Shown in pieces: positions 1 through 8,634 of a stretch of 18,577 nucleotides of DNA. A program made the position numbers and the translations under genes. The notes under the pieces were generated by a model. The model did not search any database and had not been told where the DNA came from. It was given only the letters and a program-made list of their open reading frames with translations. The stretch's first letter is position 1. The number at the start of each line of letters is the position of its first letter. Source of the DNA: Stephanodiscus triporus (lineage: Eukaryota; Bacillariophyta; Thalassiosirophyceae; Thalassiosirales; Thalassiosiraceae); NCBI GenBank assembly GCA_036939755.1, contig JALLAZ010000371.1, positions 1 to 18,577 on the forward strand, given 5' to 3'.

Positions 1-4
1 GCAC

Positions 5-553
5 TTATCTTTGTAAACATAATAGTTGCTCAAATATGGCTAATAGCAACAATATGCGGGCTTCTGATGTATCTCTGCAAAACTCTTCACCAAACCCCCA
101 TCTTCCTGAAATGACATGCTCATTCTCATACAACTTGAGCCAGCACAATGTCATCAGGAGGTGACTGAGTATAATGTTCTCTCTTTTGCTTTTGTTGTGT
201 TTTATGTCTGCAATAATGGCAATGATTGCCTCTGGTCCAATCCCAAAGTGAGATCTGAAAAGTTGCAAGTTGAGCTTATTTCGTATATTTTGCCTCTTGA
301 CTCCAAAACCAACCAATCCAAGTCCAAATAACATGACTGACTTGACATTCATTGCTGCATCTTCATTCTTGCAGTCCAATTCAGTTTTGCTCAAAGCTGT
401 GATGATGTTGGGCATACGCTTAGCTTCATTCAGCAGGTTCTGAGTCAGCAGCAGTTCCTGCTTTAGCTCACTGATTTGTTGAGCTTGGTTTAGAATCACA
501 TGTTCTTTGTGCCTCAACAATTCCCCAGGTGTGTATATCCTGTCTGAGCCGAC
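5..553 (-). pseudogene. Harbinger-like transposase, N-terminal fragment
   Basis: The frame is open from just after a TAA at 554-556 to a TAA at 5-7 (about 182 codons) and has no ATG near its beginning; the first candidate start is a TTG, so the true N-terminus is missing or lies in an upstream exon. The first part is a Gln/Leu/Glu-rich helix (LNQAQQISELKQELLLTQ), a likely coiled coil. It is followed by a hydrophobic LFGLGLVGFGV block, a basic RQNIRNKLNLQLFRSHFG block, and a TLCWLKLYENEHVISGRWG block. The order FGV-x5-RN ... F-x2-HFG ... WLKLY-x-x-EHV-x-x-RWG matches the region preceding the catalytic DDE_Tnp_4 domain in diatom Harbinger-like transposases. Similarity fades after the GEEFCRD segment and the frame then stops, so the catalytic acidic residues are absent from this window. 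It is probably a decayed or interrupted copy. Confidence 0.5.
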
Positions 554-660
554 TTAGACATCCTGCTTGGTCAAGAGAGACAATGTCAGCAACAAGAGAT
601 GGAGCAGAAGCAGAGGAGGTGCGGCGGTAGAATTTGTCAGTTCAAAGACGTTTTTTTATC

Positions 661-1374
661 ATGTCAAATTCAATCACAATGTATGGGTTCTATCAGGCAC
701 CCACTACACAAATCACTCAACATCAGCAAGATTGTCCGACCATCAATAGATCCACAAACACGACAAGAAGTACTGTCGCTGCTGCCATGCCACGGAAGAA
801 GGGAGCAGTGGAGAAGAACACTGCCCAAGAGGACGGCCAGTCTCCAGTGAAGTGGGAAAAGAGTGACGGAAAGAAATTTCTCAGGAAGGAATTGTGGAAT
901 CTCGACTCCGCCTTCCAAAGCATGAGCATCAGAGACATTCATTCTTCTGATCCTCGTTTTAGTGAATACCCATTGAAGAACTTTACCACCAACTTCAAAA
1001 ATCTCAAGAAGAAAGTGGATGGGCTGAGAGTGCAGGTTGACTTTGATGAACAGGCTGTTTCACAGCACAAGAAGTCTTATCCTCGATCATCTCACACGAA
1101 ACGAGGATATCCACACTGGAATGGGCATCCAGCAAAAGAGCATCTTGAAGACGATGTATACAATAGAATTGCAGATACAATGGCACCAAGCGAATTGAGG
1201 ATGATGCAGACTTCATACCAAGACTTTCCGCCAGACATTTTCTGTGTCCGGGTACATGCCAAGAAGCGGAAGCAGAGGGAGCAAACCTTTTGGATTGCGA
1301 AGAGAAACAAAACTGCAATGCAACGTCATTTGAAGGAGGCAGCAGAGTTGAGAAAGAATAGAGCGGGAATTTAA
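661..1374 (+). CDS. Accessory DNA-binding-like protein of the Harbinger-type element
   Basis: From the first ATG (661) the product is 237 aa; an ATG at 787, in the context GCTGCCATGCC, is an equally good start and removes a Ser/Thr/Gln-rich leader. Two degenerate copies of one domain are visible, at about residues 65-118 and 153-208. Each starts with a Trp, then an [A/G]-K motif and an acidic/aliphatic helix, a Met-containing turn (MSIRDI / MAPSEL), an aromatic [F/Y]-x-[E/D]-[Y/F]-P, and a basic end. The copies are joined by a basic linker (KKSYPRSSHTKRGYPHW). I recognise this repeated domain from diatom genomes, where it accompanies Harbinger-like transposases; a Myb-like or DNA-binding role is inferred, not shown. 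The frame is intact with no internal stop. No intron is needed. Confidence 0.5.
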   Translation: MSNSITMYGFYQAPTTQITQHQQDCPTINRSTNTTRSTVAAAMPRKKGAVEKNTAQEDGQSPVKWEKSDGKKFLRKELWNLDSAFQSMSIRDIHSSDPRFSEYPLKNFTTNFKNLKKKVDGLRVQVDFDEQAVSQHKKSYPRSSHTKRGYPHWNGHPAKEHLEDDVYNRIADTMAPSELRMMQTSYQDFPPDIFCVRVHAKKRKQREQTFWIAKRNKTAMQRHLKEAAELRKNRAGI

Positions 1375-1477
1375 TCTTGATCTAAAGACATCATTAAGTT
1401 AAGTTACTTTTAAGTAGTTGTCATTATTCAAACGAATCCCTTGTCCTACACGACGCCGCCGAAGAGAAATCCTTTCG

Positions 1478-2325
1478 GGTTGGCCTCGGTTGGAGCGACA
1501 TTGCCTCGTGGAGCGTATTGGCTCACCCCGCAAGTGTAAGTCCCGGCACGCCGGACATCAGGTCGATGGAGTAAACGGCGTCATCGATCCCGAACGCCAT
1601 GCTCCGATAAACGTCCGCGGAATGATGGACCCTCCCCAGCGAGGCGAGGACGTTATCGTCGAAACTCTGCATGCCGTGACTTATGCGATTTATCCCCGCG
1701 TCTCTTACCGCAACGAGGTAGTCCAAGTCGAACGTCCTAGGATCCATCTCCATCGTCACCTCCGCCCCGTCGTCCAGTACGAATCGTTTGCGTATCGAGT
1801 TGAGTAATGCCGATATCAGCGTTCCTCCCCCGAAGTACACCGAGCGCAGGCGGCGCGACGTCGCGTCGTTGACGTCGTCATCGTCGGACAACGACGAAGA
1901 GGACCGGAGTCGTCCGAGGGCGTCGATCTCATCAAGGACCGCCCTCCGATAGACCCTATCGAGCTTACCGAAGCCGCCCTCGTTGTCATCGTCGGTCCCC
2001 GCCCCGTGCGCATCGATGCCGATCGGCACGATCGCAAAGTCGCAGTAATCACACCGACGACGGCAGTGGGGCACGTGCACGTGCATGCCGAGTCCTCCCG
2101 GCGCCCCCGACGACAACGGCTTGAGGCGGCGTCATCGCAGGGGACCCGAGGGCAATGACAATGACCGCGACGACCGCGACGGCCCTCCTCCGTGCCGCAG
2201 TCGTCGGATCGATGACAGGGGCGTCGGGAGGAAGGAGGCGGCACACGACGACGACGACAACAAGAGCAGCGCCGCCGCCGCCAGGATCGCGTGAGGACGA
2301 CGACGACGGGGCGCGATAATCTCAT
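1478..2325 (-). pseudogene. HemN/HemW-like radical SAM gene, decayed
   Basis: On the minus strand a radical SAM sequence of the coproporphyrinogen III dehydrogenase (HemN) / HemW family can be followed. It has the iron-sulfur motif C-x3-C-x2-C in HVPHCRRRCDYCDF, the GGG motif in VYFGGGT, then EVTMEMDPRTFD, GMQSFDD, GRVHH and SIDLMSGVPGLT. The frame is interrupted by TGA at 2132-2134, before the CxxxCxxC motif, and by TGA at 1523-1525. Homology continues past the second stop in the same frame (ANTLHEAMSLQPRPT) and then ends. Residues normally following GGGT (PSL...) and a stretch before FGIDDAVYS are missing without frame loss. Upstream in the same frame is a signal-peptide-like AILAAAALLLLSSSS followed by CAASFLP, resembling a complex-plastid presequence; the only nearby ATG (2323-2325) is out of frame with it. 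The intact gene would be an iron-sulfur SAM enzyme. An assembly error is an alternative, but several independent lesions favour a pseudogene. Confidence 0.65.
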
Positions 2326-2800
2326 CGACGCAGGTCCAGCGCGGACAGCAGCTCCGCCCACCAGCGGGACGTGGTGGTACTGCCTCCGCCTCCACCGCTA
2401 TCGCTGCCGCTGCGAGCGTCGGGGTCGCTCGCGTCGTCCGAAGGATGGGAAGTCGACGACGACGACGCGCCCTTCTTCTTCTTCCTCCTCCTCCTCTCCT
2501 CGGCGGCGGAGGAGGATGAGGGTCGTCGACCCAACACGTAGTAGTCGTCGACGATGCCCACAGAAAGAATCGAGCCGTCTCGAAGTCGCCACAGGCCGGC
2601 CCCAATGTTGTTCAACTGAGTGGCCAAGTTGGCGATCATTTTGGACAAAATCTCGCTCTAACAAATTTTTTCACGTATTCCCATGTAGGAGTAGATATGA
2701 TGTACGATATCTTGTAGTGCCAGCTGCATCACCTGCACATAGCAAAATGGTGCTGCACCTTTATTCAGCACCTTGCCCAATAGAGTAATGAGAGTAGGAG
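2322..2800 (-). pseudogene. Unrecognised reading frame with one internal stop
   Basis: A minus-strand frame is open from at least 2800 down to a TGA at 2322-2324, broken only by TAG at 2658-2660. Above the break it reads as helix-forming sequence (VMQLALQDIVHHIYSYMG). Below it comes ANLATQLNNIGAGLWRLRDG then SILSVGIVDDYYVLGRR. A low-complexity Ser/Arg/Lys/Asp/Gly-rich tail follows, ending in RWWAELLSALDLRR. The ordered segments look like real protein rather than chance translation, but I do not recognise the family and assign no function. The TAG could be a Gln (CAG) lost by a C-to-T change. It could also be the AG end of an intron, since TTTGTTAG precedes an exon-like AGC GAG ATT. The terminal TGA overlaps a possible ATG of the HemN-like pseudogene. 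The upper end is uncertain because the frame runs on antisense to the receptor's first exon. Confidence 0.35.
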
Positions 2801-2804
2801 TTAG

Positions 2805-4218
2805 ATGAGTGGAAGCTTTACATCTCTGGACGTCTCTCTGGCGATCATACCCAAGGTCGGGGGCACGCTGTCAATAATCGCGTGTGTGTTCATCATAAGA
2901 GATGTCATTAGAAAGTGGAAGCTCAAGAGATCAGTTCCACTCACCTCGGTCATTGTCTTCTGCATCAGCGTAGCTGATTTGATTTTCTCATTTTTTGCAG
3001 CGGTCATGTCAACATGGTGAGAATGGATATGAGCTATGTAATTATTCATTATTTATTCTCAAACTCGATCTGCAACGCTAGGATGTTTCCGGCGAATACA
3101 ACGGCGGTGGTTGACGAAACAGTTGTCACAATTCCGGTTTACCTGGCGTCTGGCACTACCCAATCATGCACAGCTCAGGGGTTCATCAGTTCTCTATCAG
3201 TGCAAGCGTCGATTTGTTACTATACAGAGCTGATGGTTTTGTGTGAGTCCATTATTTCATGAACACCTGAGTTCATGATTTGTCCCGTATCTTCGATGCT
3301 CATGAATCTACCCAATAATAAATGGCCGCACGAACAGATTGGCTCATCGTCCATTTTGGATGGACTGATCGTCGCTTAAGCCAGCCACGACTACGACTAT
3401 TCTTCATTATAGTGCCTATCATCATTTCTGTTGGAATCACCGTTCCTCCCCTGTTCTTTGGAATGTACAACTATCCTAGATATGCCTACTCATGCTATTT
3501 ATCTGAATCTCCGAACGGTTGTGAACTTTCTGATGTAGTAGATTGCGAAAGAGGCGACGGTGCAAGGGAGTACATTTACGGCTGCTTAAGTGTTGTCTTG
3601 TTCTGCAGCATTATCATCATGACGGTTGTAAGCATGCTAGTGTACGAGATATATTATCAAGAGAAAAAGATTGATAGGTTCTTGACGCAAGGACAAGAAC
3701 AGAGACGAGTCATGACAATAAAGACCGCATGGCAAGGCCTTTACTACATCGGAGCATACAATGCGTCGTATTTTCCATACATTCTTTGGGCCATTTGCTT
3801 CATTAAAGGCATCCCTCCTCCAGCAGCCATTCAATACTTGATTTTTATTTTTATACCACTTTTGGGGTGCTTCAATGCATTTGTGTACTTCCGACCAAGA
3901 TATCTAAATTACAAAGGAGCCAATCCTGACAAGAGTCGTATCTTTTGCCTGAGGAACACGTTACACATTGATCTGATTTGGCTTTCACCTCTGACTTTCG
4001 GTCGCTTGAGTTCAACGACTAGCGCTCAATGTATGGATAGCGAAAGGGTGGACCCTAGCGAACGTCGCTTGAGCGCAACGATTATCGTTCAATGTAAGGA
4101 TAGCGAAAGGGTGGATCCTAGCGAACTGGAGGATTGCGGGGATCTCCCAAGCCCAATCGTTAGGGGAGTTGATGGCGATTGCATGGATCACGAAGTCCTT
4201 CCCAGTCCACTCTTATGA
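2805..4218 (+). CDS. Seven-transmembrane receptor, GPCR type
   Basis: Exons 2805-3016, 3082-3242 and 3338-4218 give 417 aa. The introns (65 and 95 bp) begin GTGAGA and GTGAGT and end TAG and CAG; joining them restores Trp71 and Tyr125 and keeps one frame. Seven hydrophobic segments are visible at about residues 14-36, 45-70, 100-128, 143-167, 202-228, 256-281 and 287-308. Cys100 at the top of helix 3 and Cys178/Cys186 in the second outer loop could form the usual GPCR disulfide. Helix 3 ends in HFGWTDRR where a DRY-like motif would sit, and helix 7 has GCFNAFVYF before a basic tail. The layout suggests the cAMP-receptor-like/secretin-like receptors found in diatoms and slime moulds; the ligand is unknown. 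It should sit in the plasma membrane and couple to heterotrimeric G protein (family inference). The cytoplasmic tail carries a duplicated segment. The DNA is visibly more AT-rich than the neighbouring pyruvate kinases. Its stop lies only 100 bp from the convergent pyruvate kinase stop. Confidence 0.75.
4003..4128 (+). repeat. Two 63-bp tandem copies in the receptor tail
   Basis: Units 4003-4065 and 4066-4128 are imperfect direct copies, both starting CGCTTGAG and both containing GATAGCGAAAGGGTGGA. They stay in frame and encode 21-residue repeats, RLSSTTSAQCMDSERVDPSE- and RLSATIIVQCKDSERVDPSE-. The second half (DSERVDPSE) is identical between copies while the first half differs. RLS is a possible basophilic kinase site, which could matter for receptor desensitisation; this is inference. 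Confidence 0.85.
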
Positions 4219-4318
4219 GACGGCATGAGTATATTTAACATCAGGATCAGTGTATTTAATTTGTTAATTAAAATCGAATACAATACCCAGTCCGAATAAT
4301 TCCACGAACAATACCATT

Positions 4319-6011
4319 TTAGCTGATCGTACAACCGTTGAACTCGGCATTGTTGTTGTCCAAATACGCCTCCTGCCTCGGATCGTCCACCACGCGCAGG
4401 ATCTTGATCTCAGACGTGTTGCCCCAACCGGTGGTACCGCAAAGGATGACAACGGGATCGCCGACTTTAGCGATCCCCGCGATGCGGCACTCCCTCATCA
4501 CCTCCTCGTTCAGCTTCTCGGTATCCTCCAGCGTGTCGACGACGTAAGCGTAGCACCCCTTCAACATCCCGAAGCACTGCCGCGCGACACGGGCGCTCGG
4601 CGTTAGCACGGCCACCGGCACGCCGGGACGGAACTTCGCGACGCGACGGGCGGTCGCGCCGCTCTCCGAGTAGACGATGATGGCCTTGGCGCCAACGTCC
4701 ACGGCGGTCTTCACGGCCGACGACGCCAGCGACTCGGACGGGTTCAGCTGATAACGCTTCTTCACCGAATTGCAGACCGACTGGTACAGCTCGTTGAAGT
4801 TCACGGAGCTCTCGGCCTCGCTGCACGTGCGGGCCATGATCTCCACGGCCTGTCGGAAGTACGAGCCGTTGGCCGTCTCCCCCGAGAGCATGACGCAGTC
4901 GGTCCCGTCGTAGCACGCGTTGGCGACGTCGGAGCACTCGGCGCGAGTGGGACGGGGATTCGTGATCATGGACTCCAGCATCTGCGTGGCGGTAACTACG
5001 GGCTTGCCCGCGATGTTCGCCTCTCGGATCATGTACTTCTGGGCGAGGAATACCTTCTCGGGGGGGATCTCCATGCCCAGGTCGCCGCGCGCGACCATGA
5101 TCCCGTCCGTGACCTGAAGGATGTCGAGGTAGTTCTCGAGTCCCTCCTGATTCTCGATCTTCGATATGATCTTGATCCCGGACCCGCCGTTCTCCGCGAG
5201 GATCTTGCGTATGTGCGTCACGTCGGAGGCCTTACGAACGAAGGAGGCCGCGATGAGGTCGATGTCGTTCTTTATCCCCCAATTGACGATGTCATCGATG
5301 TCCTTCTCCGTAAGGGTGGGAAGATCGACAATAACTCCGGGAAGGTTCATGTTCTTCCGCTCGCCGATCGTGGCGTTGTTCTCTATTCGCGTGACGACTT
5401 CCCCCTTTGCGACGTCGCACGATATGACGGTGAGCACGAGCGATCCGTCGGCGACCAGGATGGATTGGCCGGGATTGACGCTCGAGGCGAGCTTCGTGTA
5501 GGAGCACGCCAGCTTCGTGTTATCGCCCTTGAAGTTGTAGTCGGACGTGAGGGTGATGTTGTCCCCCTTCTTCAGCGAGATTTTCGTGGCGCCGTCGGCG
5601 AAGAATCCAGTGCGAATCTCCGGTCCCTTGGTGTCGAGCAGGACGGCTGTGCCGCGACGACGACAAGGGGGAGAGATCGACGCAAAAATTATGTAACACG
5701 ACGATGCGAAATGCGACATCCAACACACACTCGAGAAACTCACCAACATTCTGATTCATGTTCTTCGAGGCCTGTCGTAACCTATCCAGACACGCCTGGT
5801 GACCCTCGTGGTCACCGTGCGAGAAGTTGAACCTCGCGACGTTCATGCCGGCCTCGATCATCTGCTCCAGTTTCGGCACGTCCCAGCAAGCGGGGCCGAG
5901 GGTGCAGAAAATCTTGGTCCGTCGATTGCCGATGTTGCCCGTGTTCTTGACGGTTTCGAGGGTTATGTACCCGCCGGCCAATAGGGGGATGTCGGCGGTA
6001 TTGGATATCAT
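4319..6011 (-). CDS. Pyruvate kinase, copy 1
   Basis: This gene converts phosphoenolpyruvate and ADP to pyruvate and ATP, the last step of glycolysis. Exons 5744-6011 and 4319-5646 (97-bp intron, GTGAGT...CACAG, phase 1) encode 531 aa. Family motifs occur in order: RRTKIFCTLGPACWD (30-44), [10 protein letters not shown] with Arg60/Asn62/Ser64, [11 protein letters not shown] (93-103) with Asp94/Thr95, ISKIENQEG with catalytic Lys252 and Glu254, [10 protein letters not shown] with Asp278, and TATQMLES with Thr310. Glu99 in the GPEIRTG motif is the residue type found in K+-dependent pyruvate kinases. The start is the first ATG after an in-frame TAA and is preceded by no targeting-like sequence, so a cytosolic location is likely. 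About 25 residues follow the last conserved strand (DDPRQEAYLDNNNAEF...), an extension that copy 2 lacks. It lacks the second intron of copy 2 and is transcribed away from it. Confidence 0.95.
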
Positions 6012-6356
6012 GATGTGCTCGTTCGTGTGAATGGATTTTGGTTAGCCTGTTATCGCACACTCAAGACTTTATTGGGCGAGTTCATTGGATGGGGAGGCAC
6101 CAAAAAAAGCAAACTCCGCGTCTCGCTCCGGCATCCGGAGACGCAACCACAAGATTCGCATACGTATTCCTCGGAGGAATTCGTAGGATCTTTAACGGTC
6201 CTCCGCCACATCACACAACAACACCGCTAAAAACCGAGGCGCCGACCTCATCAACAACCACAGCGCCTCTCACCCCTCACGCCACCAACGTCATAATCAC
6301 CTCCCTCCTCTTCACAGAAACAAAGAACGCCCCAACCCACCCGAACAACCGAAAAT
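6012..6356. promoter_or_regulatory. Shared promoter region between divergent pyruvate kinase genes
   Basis: Only 345 bp separate the two start codons, so both promoters must lie here or overlap the genes. The right half, upstream of copy 2, is rich in CA/CT (CACCCCTCACGCCACC, AACCACAGCG) with few G residues. An ACGTCA hexamer is present at 6288-6293. I see no clear TATA box. No coding content is supported. Confidence 0.6.
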
Positions 6357-8127
6357 ATGCAATCCCACACTACCACGAGCGGACCCGAGTTGCGCGGGTC
6401 GAACATCACCCTCGCCGCCATCACGACCCCGAGCGACGTCACCACCCGCAAGACGAAGATCATATGCACCATGGGACCCGCTTGCTGGGACGTGCCCACC
6501 CTCGAGGGCCTCATCGAGGCGGGGATGAACGTCGCGCGGTTCAACTTCTCGCACGGCGATCACGATGGCCACAAGGCGTGTTTGGATCGTGTCCGACAGG
6601 CCGCGAAGAACAGGGGCGAGCACATCGGTGAGTTAGGGGTGACGAGTAACGGAGAAGACGCGTCGACGATCGTGTGAGTGACATTTCGTGCGGCAACGAG
6701 CTTCTCACATCGCGTACATTATCGAAAAATCGACAACATCCGTCATGGCACGCACGGCCAGGCATCCTCCTCGACACCAAGGGACCGGAGATACGCACAG
6801 GCTTCTTCGCCGACGACGCCAAGAAGATAACCCTGAAGAAGGGGGAGAACATCACCCTCACGTCCGATTACAACTTCAAGGGGAGCAGCAAGAAGCTAGC
6901 TTGCTCCTACGCGAGCCTCGCCACGTCCGTCAAGACGGGCCAGCCGGTCCTCATCGCCGACGGCAGCCTAGTGCTTACCGTGCTCAGTTGTCATCCCTCG
7001 GAGGGGGAGGTCGTATGCCGCATCGAGAACGATTGCTCCATCGGCGAGCGAAAGAATATGGTCAGTTTTCATGTGTTAAAATGTGTTGCGTGACATGAAT
7101 TGCAGTATACTCGTATTCGCATATGATTTACGTTGCGCTATTTATTCTTCAATTCGCTTCGTAGAACCTTCCCGGAGTTATTGTCGATCTGCCCACCCTT
7201 ACGGAGAAGGACATCGATGACATCGTCAATTGGGGCATTAAAAACAATGTCGACTACATCGCGGCCTCCTTTGTGCGAAAGGCCGCCGATGTGCAAAAAA
7301 TCCGCGAAATCCTCGGCGATATGGACGGGAAGATCAAAATCTACAGCAAAATCGAGAATCAGGAGGGTATGGAGAACTACGGCGCCATCCTCGCAGCCAC
7401 GGACGGGATCATGGTCGCGCGCGGCGATCTTGGCATGGAGATCCCCCCCGAGAAGGTATTCCTCGCCCAGAAGATGATGATCCGAGAGGCGAACATCGCG
7501 GGCAAGCCCGTCATCACCGCCACGCAGATGCTGGAGTCCATGATAACGAATCCCCGTCCCACTCGCGCCGAGTGCTCCGACGTCGCCAACGCGGTATTGG
7601 ACGGGACCGACTGCGTCATGCTCTCGGGGGAGACGGCCAACGGAGAGCACCCCATCGCGGCCGTTTCCATCATGGCCCGCACGGTCGTCGAGGCTGAGTC
7701 TGCGGTCAACCACGACTCGCTTTACCAGGCAGTACGGAACTCCACGCTCAGGAAGTACGGTCACCTGAGCACGTCCGAGTCCATCGCCTCGTCGGCGGTC
7801 AAGACCGCCATCGACGTGAATGCAAAGGCGATCATCGTGATGTCCGAGTCGGGCAACACGGCGCGTCAGGTCGCGAAGTTCCGTCCCGGGATGCCTATCA
7901 AGGTCGTCACGACGTCGGTGCAGGTCGCCAACCAATGTTATGGAACGCTGAAGGGGTGTTCGGCTATTACCGTGGAGCACATGGATCAGGAGCAATCCGC
8001 CGTCGATGCCGTGATCAAGGAGATGAAAGATTCGGGGAAGGCTAGAGCTGGAGATCCGGTTGTGATTGTTTTCGGCACCGTTGCGAAGAGTGGCGCTACG
8101 AACACAATGAAGATTGTGTATGTCTAA
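6357..8127 (+). CDS. Pyruvate kinase, copy 2
   Basis: Same reaction as the divergent neighbour. Exons 6357-6627, 6762-7060 and 7165-8127 give 510 aa; introns are 134 bp (GTGAGT...CCAG, phase 1) and 104 bp (GTCAGT...GTAG, phase 0). Intron 1 interrupts exactly the same codon, just before the [12 protein letters not shown] motif, as in copy 1. Motifs are complete: [25 protein letters not shown] (Arg61/Asn63/Ser65), [11 protein letters not shown] with Asp95/Thr96 and Glu100 (K+-dependent type), [27 protein letters not shown], and [14 protein letters not shown]. The N-terminal 30 residues (Thr/Ser-rich, [14 protein letters not shown]) do not look like a signal or mitochondrial peptide, so cytosol is favoured. 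The two copies are close through the barrel but differ strongly over the last 60 residues, including the C-terminal domain that carries the effector site in other pyruvate kinases. This suggests different regulation (inference). Confidence 0.95.
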
Positions 8128-8634
8128 ATTAAAATTATTGTTTGATCGTCACTACTAAAAGTATGACGAATTGAATTTTATGCTATTCTTCCTTAATTAT
8201 CCGTTTAACCAGCGAACCTTTCGGATGTTATTGATGTTGTGGATGACATGGCGAAATAATGGGTAAGGTAGAGAGTACGATAGTCTATTTTTTTACAAGC
8301 AAACAATAATGGCCTCATGGGGGGCGGGGAGAAACTTCATGTTGTCTGGCATAATTATTGACATCCGGAGGATGACGTACACTATCTAATAAATCTTCTC
8401 CCGCGGAAAATAATACGATGACGTCACACCAGCCCTTTTGTCCCTCTAACAAGCATAGCGTGTTCACTCCGTCCTCCTCCTGTACTTGCAAACCACGTCT
8501 TCTGGTGCCGCTGCACCAACTCCGGAAAGATTCGAGCACCACTCCATCCAGACTCCGGCCCACCCCGAATACCCTTGTGTACACATAATTTATACTTATT
8601 GTACTCGCACCCCAGCCAGAATATTCATTTCACC
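8128..8634. promoter_or_regulatory. Pyruvate kinase 2 3' region and enolase promoter region
   Basis: These 507 bp hold no supported gene. The first half is AT-rich 3' flank. The second half, upstream of enolase, carries TGACGT at 8373-8378 and the full palindrome TGACGTCA at 8419-8426, about 260 and 215 bp before the enolase ATG. TGACGT/ACGTCA is the core of CO2/cAMP-responsive elements described in diatom promoters and the general bZIP (CRE) target; function here is inferred only from the match. Confidence 0.45.

Larger units (their letters stand above)
1..1374. mobile_element. Remains of a Harbinger-like DNA transposon with two divergent ORFs
   Basis: Two reading frames lie head-to-head about 110 bp apart: a transposase-like fragment on the minus strand and an accessory ORF on the plus strand. 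Both resemble protein types that I recognise as recurrent in Thalassiosira-like genomes (inference from memory of the families). Harbinger/PIF elements typically encode a DDE transposase plus a separate DNA-binding protein, which fits this pair. The left end lies outside the window and I did not find convincing terminal inverted repeats, so the right boundary is set only at the end of the accessory ORF. The DDE catalytic domain is not visible here. Confidence 0.55.

Noticed and set aside
1..1500. Terminal inverted repeats of the transposon
   Set aside because: The left end is outside the window and no matching pair could be identified by eye.
1816..2788. Several long Arg/Ser/Pro-rich frames on both strands
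   Set aside because: The GC-rich CGA/GAC-repeat DNA lacks stops in many frames; the translations are low complexity and conflict with the HemN-like frame.
5213..5830. 205-codon plus-strand open frame opposite pyruvate kinase 1
   Set aside because: It lies antisense to conserved pyruvate kinase sequence and has no family features.
7138..7995. 285-codon minus-strand open frame across the pyruvate kinase 2 barrel
   Set aside because: It is antisense to strongly conserved coding sequence and rich in Arg/Asp/Gly/His, as expected for the reverse of GC-biased codons.
8315..8584. 89-codon minus-strand frame upstream of enolase
   Set aside because: It begins at GTG, has no ATG, shows no recognisable motif, and occupies the probable enolase promoter.
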